A stretch of 42,033 nt of DNA. Source: an uncultured Alistipes sp. (GTDB lineage Bacteria > Bacteroidota > Bacteroidia > Bacteroidales > Rikenellaceae). Numbering within the stretch: position 1 is the stretch's first letter; every line of letters starts with the position of its first letter. Location of the stretch: NCBI GenBank assembly GCA_937880705.1, contig CALGRZ010000115.1:1-42033 (forward strand), written 5' to 3'. The notes under the pieces were generated by a model, which saw nothing but the letters and a program-made list of their open reading frames with translations, searched no databases and was not told where the DNA came from. The position numbers and the translations under genes were made by a program. Positions 24,709 to 32,359 of the stretch are shown piece by piece.

Positions 24709-27528
24709 TTAGTACATGTAGTCGTACTGCGTATAGCTCTTGTCGTACTTCAGATCGGCCAACGAGGCCGCCTTAACACCGATGTTGAATGCCCAGCTCT
24801 TGTGCGAGCCGAAGGGTACCCAGTGGAACGACATCTGCCAGCAGTGCAGGTCGCGCGTAATAGATACAGAGGTCATCGACATCTTGCGTGTGGCAAAGTC
24901 GAAACCGGTGTTCATCGTAATCATCAGCTTGGGCGTAAGCCTTACACTACCGTTGAGTGTCAACGTCTGGTCGAGCTTCTTGCGGTAGCCCGTCGTATTG
25001 TTGTTTGTCGGCTGCGCGGTGTAGCGTATCGAGTAGTTGAAGCCGAAGTTCCACGGGATGGAGAAGTCGTAGTATGTGCCGGCCATCCACTGTCGTCGCA
25101 TGGCGGGATTGAGATCGCCATAGGGGTCGGACCATGAGTTGAAGTACTCCTGTGGCAGTGAGTTGATGTCGTTGCCGGCCACCTGCGATTTATCCTCGCG
25201 CGACTTAAAGGTATAGCCAAACGACCAGCTCACGCTGGCAAGACGTCCGGGAAGGCCTCGTCGCCACATCAGCTTGTTGTAGCGTACGCCCTGCGGAGTA
25301 ATCTCGTAGGGGTCGAGCGTCATCTGCACGTTGAGCTGGATGTTGTTATATAGTGTCGTACGCAGCGATATGGGCAGTGTCGACAGACGCATAGAGTCGA
25401 GCAGCAGGTTGTACGAGCCGCTAATCGAGAGCTGGTCTATTAGTTTGATCTTCTTGACTGTATCCTTGGTGCGTATCTTCGCCTCGAGTGACTGCGACAG
25501 ACCGAAGGTCAGCGAGCCCTGCTTACCGCTACCGGGCACGCCATAAGCGTTGTCGGTGAAGGGCGAGTAGACCTTGAAGCGACCCGTGGTATCGGTCTGC
25601 ACCGTCTCGTAGAAGCCATATCGCTGGCGGCTGAAGTCGGGGGCATACGAGAAGCCGATGTTGGGCGTGAGCGTATGTCTTACGGCCTGCAGGCGGCGAG
25701 TCTTCTTCTTGGCTACATAGGTACCATAGATGGTCGTGTTGGCCGATACCGAGGCGTTGTAGTTGTACAGACGCCAGAAGCCGTACTCGGGGTCGAGGGT
25801 CTCCACCTGGCGCGTCTCGTTGTTCCACTGCTGGCTCACCTTCTTGAAGTACCAACGCTCGGTGTAGTTGAACGAGGGGCTGATGTTGATGTAGTTGAAG
25901 AGTGTGAGCGACGTCGACACGGGTATGTTGTGCTGGATACCGTTCTTCATCTTGTCGAGGGTCTCGCGCGTGAATATCTCGTTCTCCTTGGTGTTTACCG
26001 TGTTGGTCATCTTCATCGAGTAGCTCATCTTGATCTTCTCGTACCAGCGTGTCTTACCTACGGCCTCCTTGCGCTTGAAGGGGTTGAAGCTGGCGACGTT
26101 GAAGGTGATGGTGGGCAGCGTCACGGCGATGGTCTTATCCCTCGAGTTCTGCGACACCGAGAGGTTGACGGCCATCGAGAAGGGTGTGCCCTCCCAATTT
26201 CGCGAATACGAGATCGATGAGTTGGTCTGCGTGGCGAGGATGTCGTTGATGTTGGTGGCCGAGTACTTGCTGTAACCACTCGAGGTGAGGTTCACCGAGG
26301 CCGAGAATGTAGAGCCGGGGTTGGCCTTGGGGTCCTGCGTGTGGGTCCACTGTATGCGGTAGTTGTTCTGCTTCACAAAGTCGGGCTGACCCTTTTCGCC
26401 TGCGCGGATTGAAGAGTAGCTTAAGTCGAAGTTGCCGCGGAACTTGTAACGCTTGACATACTGCGAGCGTGCCGACACCTCCCACGAGCCGAGGGTGTAG
26501 ATGCCGCCACGGATGGCAAGGTCCATGTGCTCACCGAGGGTGAAGTAGTAGCCTAAGTCGCGGATGAAGAAGCCCTTGGCATCCTCACCGTATGTGGGCA
26601 TAAGAATACCCGACTTGGGGCCTGTCGATATGGGGAAGAAGGCCTCGGGGACACCGGGGAAGTAGATGGGGACATCCTCCATGACGAGGTACGAGTAGCC
26701 CGCGATGATCTTCTTGCCGGGGATCACCTTCGCCTTGGTCATCGCAAGGTAGAAGTGGGGGTGGTCGGTGTGGTCGCATGTGGTGTACATACCGTCACCG
26801 ATGTGGATGGTCTCGTCGGGGTGCATCTTCACGCTACCGCCCACGAGCCAGCCATCGCCCTCCTGTGTGGCGATGCCCTTGATCTTGGCCTTGCGCGAGT
26901 CGAGGTTGTAGGTGATGGTGTCCATCGAGTAGGGCGATCCTCCATCCGAAAATTCGGGGTGGGTCTTGGTCACCTCGCCCGTCTCGGTGGTGTCGGCATA
27001 GCCGTGTGCGTAGATATCCTTGGTCTGCATGTCTACGCGCATGTAGTCGGCCTTGAGGTTCATGCCCTGATAGGTCACATCACCCTGACGGTAGCTGTGT
27101 ATAAGGTTGTTGCGTATGTCGAAGACAACCGAGTCGGTGGCCTTACCCTTGATTATGTCGTTGAACATCGGGCCACGACGTCGCTGCGGGGTGCTATCGG
27201 TGGCGTTTGTTGCCTCGCTCTGCGCGGTGGACTGCTCCGTGGTGAGGCTGTCGCGCGGGGCTGTTGCCGTGGGTGTCGCCTCTGTTCGGGTGGCTGATGT
27301 TCGCAAGGTGTTGCGGCCTTGGCGCGTGGCGCGGTTGGTGTTTAAGGTTGTATTGTTGGTCGCAATATCGCCTGCTGTGTCACGCTCGATGGCTCGCCTG
27401 ATGAGCGAGTCCTGTCCGAAAACGAGGCTCACGCCCCTTGCACCCGCCTCCGAGAGGCCTATGGCCATGCCCAGGAAGGTGACAACAAGCAGCGTTGACA
27501 GAAGATATTTTACCAAATTTCGTCTCAA
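24709..27528 (-). CDS. LptD-like LPS-assembly outer-membrane protein
   Basis: 939 aa. The frame opens with a TTG at 27528 giving a signal peptide (RRNLVKYLLSTLLVVTFLGM...); there is no in-frame ATG nearby upstream, and the first internal Met (residue 21) would destroy the signal. Residues about 35-115 are a Thr/Arg/Ala-rich low-complexity linker. Residues about 125-300 are an OstA/LptA-type beta-jellyroll (DIRNNLIHSYRQGDVTYQG, LKADYMRVDM). The remainder is an alternating aromatic outer-membrane beta-barrel. It matches the Bacteroidetes putative LPS-assembly LptD group, which places LPS in the outer leaflet. It shares a divergent 161-bp upstream region with the amidase gene. Confidence 0.9.
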   Translation of the reverse strand: MRRNLVKYLLSTLLVVTFLGMAIGLSEAGARGVSLVFGQDSLIRRAIERDTAGDIATNNTTLNTNRATRQGRNTLRTSATRTEATPTATAPRDSLTTEQSTAQSEATNATDSTPQRRRGPMFNDIIKGKATDSVVFDIRNNLIHSYRQGDVTYQGMNLKADYMRVDMQTKDIYAHGYADTTETGEVTKTHPEFSDGGSPYSMDTITYNLDSRKAKIKGIATQEGDGWLVGGSVKMHPDETIHIGDGMYTTCDHTDHPHFYLAMTKAKVIPGKKIIAGYSYLVMEDVPIYFPGVPEAFFPISTGPKSGILMPTYGEDAKGFFIRDLGYYFTLGEHMDLAIRGGIYTLGSWEVSARSQYVKRYKFRGNFDLSYSSIRAGEKGQPDFVKQNNYRIQWTHTQDPKANPGSTFSASVNLTSSGYSKYSATNINDILATQTNSSISYSRNWEGTPFSMAVNLSVSQNSRDKTIAVTLPTITFNVASFNPFKRKEAVGKTRWYEKIKMSYSMKMTNTVNTKENEIFTRETLDKMKNGIQHNIPVSTSLTLFNYINISPSFNYTERWYFKKVSQQWNNETRQVETLDPEYGFWRLYNYNASVSANTTIYGTYVAKKKTRRLQAVRHTLTPNIGFSYAPDFSRQRYGFYETVQTDTTGRFKVYSPFTDNAYGVPGSGKQGSLTFGLSQSLEAKIRTKDTVKKIKLIDQLSISGSYNLLLDSMRLSTLPISLRTTLYNNIQLNVQMTLDPYEITPQGVRYNKLMWRRGLPGRLASVSWSFGYTFKSREDKSQVAGNDINSLPQEYFNSWSDPYGDLNPAMRRQWMAGTYYDFSIPWNFGFNYSIRYTAQPTNNNTTGYRKKLDQTLTLNGSVRLTPKLMITMNTGFDFATRKMSMTSVSITRDLHCWQMSFHWVPFGSHKSWAFNIGVKAASLADLKYDKSYTQYDYMY

Positions 27529-27545
27529 AATCCAATAATTTTTTG

Positions 27546-27553
27546 TACCTTTG
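27546..27553 (+). promoter_or_regulatory. -7 element of the amidase promoter
   Basis: TACCTTTG, overlapped by the palindrome at 27550-27569. No clear TTTG at -33, so an activator or weak promoter is possible. Confidence 0.5.
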
Positions 27554-27569
27554 CCGACAAGTCGGCAAA
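27550..27569. promoter_or_regulatory. Perfect palindrome over the amidase -7 region, possible operator
   Basis: TTTGCCGACAAGTCGGCAAA: two 9-bp arms around AA. It covers the end of the -7 element and the likely transcription start, where a dimeric regulator could block or control the amidase promoter. It is also about 22 bp upstream of the divergent lptD start. Confidence 0.5.
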
Positions 27570-27580
27570 ACGGCTCGGCA

Positions 27581-27641
27581 AGGTTGTTTCGTCACCCATC
27601 TTCGTGGGTGTGTATCCTACGCGCGAGTGCGTTAACAACCT
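27581..27641 (+). promoter_or_regulatory. Structured 5' leader of the amidase mRNA
   Basis: A closing stem AGGTTGTT/AACAACCT (27581-27588 with 27634-27641) encloses two hairpins: CACCCA/TGGGTG (27593-27610) and ACGC/GCGT (27619-27632). Together they form a three-way junction in the about 130-nt leader. No known riboswitch class is recognised. Confidence 0.4.
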
Positions 27642-27689
27642 GCAAATATAGTAAATATTTTGCAATACATTAACTTTTGGCTGCGATTT

Positions 27690-28823
27690 ATGAGAAATAT
27701 AGTAATTAGCCTGATGGTTGCTGTTGCACTCCTTGTAGGTGCTAACGCCGAGGCGGCGCAAAATGTTGTGTCGCCCGAGAGGAGAGTTGTGGTGCTCGAT
27801 GCCGGACACGGCGGCCCACGCCCCGGCAAGGTGGTTGGCAAGACCACCGAGGCTGCCATCAACCTCGCTGTGGCCAAGGCCATTAAGGAGAAGCTCGCCG
27901 ACAAGATGCCCTCGTTGGAGGTCTACCTCACACGCGAGAGCAATGTCGCCCTGCACGAGGATCGCAACGTGGACAATAAGCGACGTGCCGAGTTTGCCAA
28001 CGGCAAGGGTGCCGATCTGCTGCTCTCGATACATGCCAATGCCGCCTCTGCGACATCGGCCGTAGGTACCGAGGTGTGGATACTCTCGCTGGATGAGGAT
28101 ACCCTGAAGCAGAATCGCAAGAATGGCAGTGCCTTTGTCGATGAGGGTGAGATGATGCATGTCGAGAGCATCTCGAAGTCGTCAATGGGCTACATCATAG
28201 CCCTCACCAACCAGATGAACAACGACCCCTTCAACAACACCTTTGCCCGTCTTGCCGATGAGCAGTTCAAGGCGTTGAAGCGACATAGTCGCGGTGTTAA
28301 GTTCAACGACTGGACGGTGCTCTACTGGCTGGAGGGCCCGGGTGCACTTGTCGAGTTGGGCTTTATGACCAACCCCGATGAGCTCGCCTATATGACTTCG
28401 GAGAGGGGTCAGGATGAGCTTGCCGATGCCCTTGCCGATGCTATTGTGCAGTTTATCAACTGCCTTGACCAGATGGCCGAGTATGCCGCATCGGGTGCCG
28501 AGGGGCAGGGTAGTACCCCGACTGAGGAGCCTGCGGTGGAGGATGCTGCGAAGACGACCGAGGAGCTACGCGATGCAGGCCGCGAGGAGGGCTATGCCAT
28601 ACAGCTGTTGTCGAGCAAGCGCGAGCTGGACGTCAACGATAGCCAGTTTAAGAGCTACCGCGGTAAGGTCACGCTGCTGATGGGCACGGGCAGTTACCGC
28701 TACAAGTACTGCTTGGCAGGCTACGCCACGGCAGAGGCTGCGCGCGAGGAGCTGAAGGCTGCGCGCGAGCAGTTTAAGGATGCCTATGTGGTGAAGTACC
28801 GCGGGGCAAATATCGTGAAGTAA
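27690..28823 (+). CDS. N-acetylmuramoyl-L-alanine amidase (Amidase_3) with C-terminal SPOR-like domain
   Basis: 377 aa from the ATG at 27690, which gives a clean signal peptide (MRNIVISLMVAVALLVGANA); a TTG at 27660 is less likely. The Amidase_3 domain spans about 28-260 with Zn ligands in LDAGHGG, the Glu of KTTEAA and the His of LLSIHANA, plus catalytic Glu in LVELGFMTNP. A Glu/Ala-rich linker is followed by a C-terminal module GYAIQLLSSKREL...YRYKYCLAGY that looks like a SPOR domain, which binds denuded septal glycan. It cleaves the MurNAc-L-Ala bond, probably at the division site. The MCE gene follows 23 bp downstream. Confidence 0.93.
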   Translation: MRNIVISLMVAVALLVGANAEAAQNVVSPERRVVVLDAGHGGPRPGKVVGKTTEAAINLAVAKAIKEKLADKMPSLEVYLTRESNVALHEDRNVDNKRRAEFANGKGADLLLSIHANAASATSAVGTEVWILSLDEDTLKQNRKNGSAFVDEGEMMHVESISKSSMGYIIALTNQMNNDPFNNTFARLADEQFKALKRHSRGVKFNDWTVLYWLEGPGALVELGFMTNPDELAYMTSERGQDELADALADAIVQFINCLDQMAEYAASGAEGQGSTPTEEPAVEDAAKTTEELRDAGREEGYAIQLLSSKRELDVNDSQFKSYRGKVTLLMGTGSYRYKYCLAGYATAEAAREELKAAREQFKDAYVVKYRGANIVK

Positions 28824-28846
28824 GTAAAACAAAAAAAGATAGAGAA

Positions 28847-29818
28847 ATGAAGTTAAGAAGAGAGTTTAAGATTGGCGTTTTTGCCGTCATTGTGCTGCTT
28901 GTTGCCTGGTGGGGCATTAAGTGGCTTGGTGGTCGTAACCTGCTTAAGACCACCAATATCTATTATGCCTACTACGACGATGTAACGGGACTTATGGAGT
29001 CGTCGCGAGTATGGATGCGCGGTGTCGATGTGGGTAACGTGCGCAGTATCGAGCTGTTGGGCGAAAAGGTTAAGGTTGAGATCGCCGTTGAGAGCCAGTA
29101 TGAGGATATGATACGCTCGAATGCCGTGGCCGAGATCGGCTCGTCGGGCCTTATGGGTGGTCAGCAGATCAGCATCATCCAGGGCGATGCAGCAGAGCCT
29201 TTGGCACCCGGCGCAGAGATGATTGCGCGTGTGAATGGCGGACTTATGGGCATGTTGGCCGATAAGGGCGGTGAACTTATGGAGGGTCTTGATCAGACGC
29301 TCGATGGTGTCAACGACATCCTCGCCACCAATGCCGAGGGTATTGCCGCGCTGGTGGCCAACCTGGAGTCTATGTCGGCATCTATCGACCGTGTGTTGGC
29401 CTCGGGTGAGATTGACGGTGCGATCAACGATCTGCACACCTTCACCTCAACACTTGCCGAGAATACCGGCCGTATAGAGAGCATGCTTCAGAGCCTGGAT
29501 ACGTTTACGGGCGACCTGGCGGGTGCCAATCTGGTGAGCGAGCTTGAGGGTACGGTGGCATCGCTTAACGGCGTGCTGTCGGCTATCGAGGATGGTCAGG
29601 GCTCTGTGGGTATGTTGCTCAACGACAATGGCTTGTACGACTCGCTCAACGATGCCAGCGAGAACCTCTCGTTGTTGCTTGCCGACCTTAAGCAGAACCC
29701 CATGCGATATGTTCACTTCTCGCTGTTCGGCACTTCGGAGGAGAAGTTGGCCGAGCGAGCAGCCAAGAGAGAGGCTCGTGCCGAGAAGCGTGCCGAGCGA
29801 CGTGCCGAGAAGGAGTAG
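28847..29818 (+). CDS. MlaD/MCE family lipid-transport protein
   Basis: 323 aa. N-terminal transmembrane anchor (about 7-25, FKIGVFAVIVLLVAWWGIK), then an MCE domain at about 38-115 with the conserved GLMESSRVWMRGVDVGNV and GSSGLMGGQQISI segments. A long helical region follows (about 130-270), and a basic Arg/Lys/Glu-rich tail ends the chain. MCE proteins form hexameric rings or tubes that carry lipids between the membranes with an MlaE/MlaF ABC transporter. No transporter genes are nearby. Co-transcribed with the amidase, an arrangement I recall from other Bacteroidetes. Confidence 0.93.
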   Translation: MKLRREFKIGVFAVIVLLVAWWGIKWLGGRNLLKTTNIYYAYYDDVTGLMESSRVWMRGVDVGNVRSIELLGEKVKVEIAVESQYEDMIRSNAVAEIGSSGLMGGQQISIIQGDAAEPLAPGAEMIARVNGGLMGMLADKGGELMEGLDQTLDGVNDILATNAEGIAALVANLESMSASIDRVLASGEIDGAINDLHTFTSTLAENTGRIESMLQSLDTFTGDLAGANLVSELEGTVASLNGVLSAIEDGQGSVGMLLNDNGLYDSLNDASENLSLLLADLKQNPMRYVHFSLFGTSEEKLAERAAKREARAEKRAERRAEKE

Positions 29819-29842
29819 TTTTATTAATGGAGGAGGCTGACG

Positions 29843-32338
29843 ATGATATATCCGTCGACATTCGAGAGTAAGGTGGGCTTTGACCGCATCCGCGAGGAGG
29901 TGGGTCAATATTGCTCTATGCACACGGCGCGCGAGTTGATCCTCAACGAGGAGTTCTTCAGTTCGCGCAGTAGGGTGGAGTTGCGCCTTGACCTTGCCGA
30001 CGAGATGCGTCTGATGCTTATGATGGAGTCCTCGGCCGATATTGGCGAGCAGGAGGATATACTGCCTATCGTCGAGAAGATCGCCGTCGAGGGCACCTAC
30101 CTCACGGTCGAGGAGTGTGTCACGCTATCTCGCTCGTTGAGGGCTGCATCTGCCATCGTGGGCTTTATCATGTCGCGTTCGGCGGGCAGCTATCCCTGCC
30201 TTAAGCGACTCTCGGAGCGTGTCGAGGTCTTCCCGCAGTTGGTGGCCTCCATCGAGCGTGTGGTGGATGATAAGGGCGAGGTGCGCTCGTCGGCATCACC
30301 CGCCTTGAGCGACATCAGGCGTGCCATACGCGAGCATGAGGGGCAGGTGGCCAAACGTCTGCAACAGGTGTTGCAACGTGCCAAGGCCTCGGGTATCGTG
30401 GATGCCGATGCTATGATCTCTATCCGCGATGGACATGCGGTGATACCCGTTGCTGCGGCCAACAAGCGCAAGATTGCGGGCTTCATACACGACGAGTCGG
30501 CCACGGGACGTACCTTCTATGTCGAGCCCGTGGAGGTTGTCGAGCTCAACAACGAGCTGCGCGAGCTGGAGTATGAGGAGCGTCGTGAGGTGGTGCGCCT
30601 GCTCACCGAGCTGACAGCCCTGCTGCGCCTCGACGTTGAGGGCATCGCGCGTATTGAGAGCTACCTCACACAGATAGATATGTTGCGTGCCAAGGCGCGT
30701 TGGGCCATCGAGAATGGGGCGGTGAAGCCCATCATCTCGACCGATGGCCGATTGCTGCTGCGCAAGGCGCGCCATCCGCTCCTGCAACGAACACTGCGAC
30801 AGCAACATAAGGAGATAGTGCCGTTGGATATGGAGCTTAACGCCGAGCGACGCATATTGGTTATCTCGGGCCCCAATGCAGGTGGTAAGTCGGTGTGTCT
30901 GAAGACTACGGGCATACTGCAATATATGGTGCAGTGCGGCTTCCTTGTACCCTGTTTGGAGAATTCGGAGTTCCCGCTGTTTGACTCGCTGATGATCGAC
31001 ATCGGTGACCAGCAGTCGCTCGAGAATGACCTCTCGACCTACTCGTCGCACCTGATGAATATGAAGGCTATGGTGCAGGAGGCATCGGAGCGCACGCTTA
31101 TACTCATTGATGAGTTTGGCTCGGGCACCGAGCCCACGATCGGTGGTGCCATCTCCGAAGCTATCTTAGAGCGACTCTTGGAGCGTAAGGCCTACGGTGT
31201 TATCACTACGCACTATGCCAACATAAAGTACTTTGCCTCGCGCCATGAGGGCGTAGCCAATGGTGCTATGGCCTTTGATGTCAAACAGATACAACCCCTC
31301 TTCAGCCTTGAGATGGGTAAGCCGGGCAGCTCCTTTGCCGTAGAGATAGCCCGTAAGATAGGCCTGCCCGAAGATATCGTGCGCAGTGCCATGGAGAAGG
31401 CTGGCGAGGACCATATAAACCTTGAGAAACAGCTGCGCGAGATAGCCCGAGATAAGCGTTATTGGGCCGAGAAGCGCGACCGCATACGCCTCACCGACCG
31501 TAAGGTGGAGCAGCTCGAGCAGACCTATACCGACCGCTTGCAGAGCATCCGTGACGAGCGTCGCGAGATTATCGACAAGGCGCGTCGTGAGGCGCAGGAG
31601 CTGATTGCCGAGGCAAACCGCACCATAGAGAATACCATTCGCACCATCCGCGAGTCACAGGCCGAGAAGGAGCTCACGCGCCTTGCACGCAAGGAGTTTG
31701 AGAGCTTTGCCGAGGGTGTGAGCGATGCCTCGCACCATAGCTCCGATGAGCGTATCGAGCGCGAGATGCAGCGTCTGGCGCGTCGCCGTGAGCGTCGTGA
31801 GCAGCGAGCCACGGAGCGTGAGCAGGGTATCGAGCCGGCACCCAAGCCCATGGAGCAGCCACCCCAGAAGATCGAGGTGGGCTCAAAGGTGCGTATCGAG
31901 GGTCAGGATGTGCCGGGTGTGGTGCAGCAGATTAAGGGTAAGAGGGCACAGGTGGCCTTTGGTCAGATGATAATAATGGTCGACATGGAACGCCTGAAGG
32001 TGGTGTCGACGGCCGAGTTTAAGCGCGCCACGCGCCCCGAGACCATGCGCACGGTGGTGTCGGTGGATATTCGCGAGCGCAAGCTCAACTTCAAAGACCA
32101 TATCGACGTGCGCGGTATGCGTGCTGTGGAGGCCCTCGCGGCTGTCGAGGATCTGGTTGACGATGCGCTGATGGTGGGTGTGTCGGGTGTGACCATCCTT
32201 CATGGCAAGGGCACCGGTGCACTCAAGGAGGAGATTCGCCGCTACCTGCGCTCGATAAGGGATGTGGCTACGGTGGCCGACGACCATGCCGATCGTGGTG
32301 GCGCAGGTATCACGGTAGTCACCTTCCGCAGAGATTAA
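29843..32338 (+). CDS. mutS2: Endonuclease MutS2
   Basis: 831 aa, typical for MutS2. The core ATPase carries Walker A SGPNAGGKSV (about 345-354), Walker B LILIDEFGSGTEP and the conserved STYSSHL signature. A coiled-coil region (about 520-640, Arg/Glu-rich) is followed by a KOW-like segment and a C-terminal Smr domain with IDVRGMR and HGKGTG. MutS2 acts on recombination intermediates or on collided ribosomes, depending on the species, not in mismatch repair. Start ATG at 29843 is preceded by GGAGGAG, an unusually Shine-Dalgarno-like sequence for this phylum. Confidence 0.96.
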   Translation: MIYPSTFESKVGFDRIREEVGQYCSMHTARELILNEEFFSSRSRVELRLDLADEMRLMLMMESSADIGEQEDILPIVEKIAVEGTYLTVEECVTLSRSLRAASAIVGFIMSRSAGSYPCLKRLSERVEVFPQLVASIERVVDDKGEVRSSASPALSDIRRAIREHEGQVAKRLQQVLQRAKASGIVDADAMISIRDGHAVIPVAAANKRKIAGFIHDESATGRTFYVEPVEVVELNNELRELEYEERREVVRLLTELTALLRLDVEGIARIESYLTQIDMLRAKARWAIENGAVKPIISTDGRLLLRKARHPLLQRTLRQQHKEIVPLDMELNAERRILVISGPNAGGKSVCLKTTGILQYMVQCGFLVPCLENSEFPLFDSLMIDIGDQQSLENDLSTYSSHLMNMKAMVQEASERTLILIDEFGSGTEPTIGGAISEAILERLLERKAYGVITTHYANIKYFASRHEGVANGAMAFDVKQIQPLFSLEMGKPGSSFAVEIARKIGLPEDIVRSAMEKAGEDHINLEKQLREIARDKRYWAEKRDRIRLTDRKVEQLEQTYTDRLQSIRDERREIIDKARREAQELIAEANRTIENTIRTIRESQAEKELTRLARKEFESFAEGVSDASHHSSDERIEREMQRLARRRERREQRATEREQGIEPAPKPMEQPPQKIEVGSKVRIEGQDVPGVVQQIKGKRAQVAFGQMIIMVDMERLKVVSTAEFKRATRPETMRTVVSVDIRERKLNFKDHIDVRGMRAVEALAAVEDLVDDALMVGVSGVTILHGKGTGALKEEIRRYLRSIRDVATVADDHADRGGAGITVVTFRRD

Positions 32339-32359
32339 CGACTTAAAACTTAATGCGAT

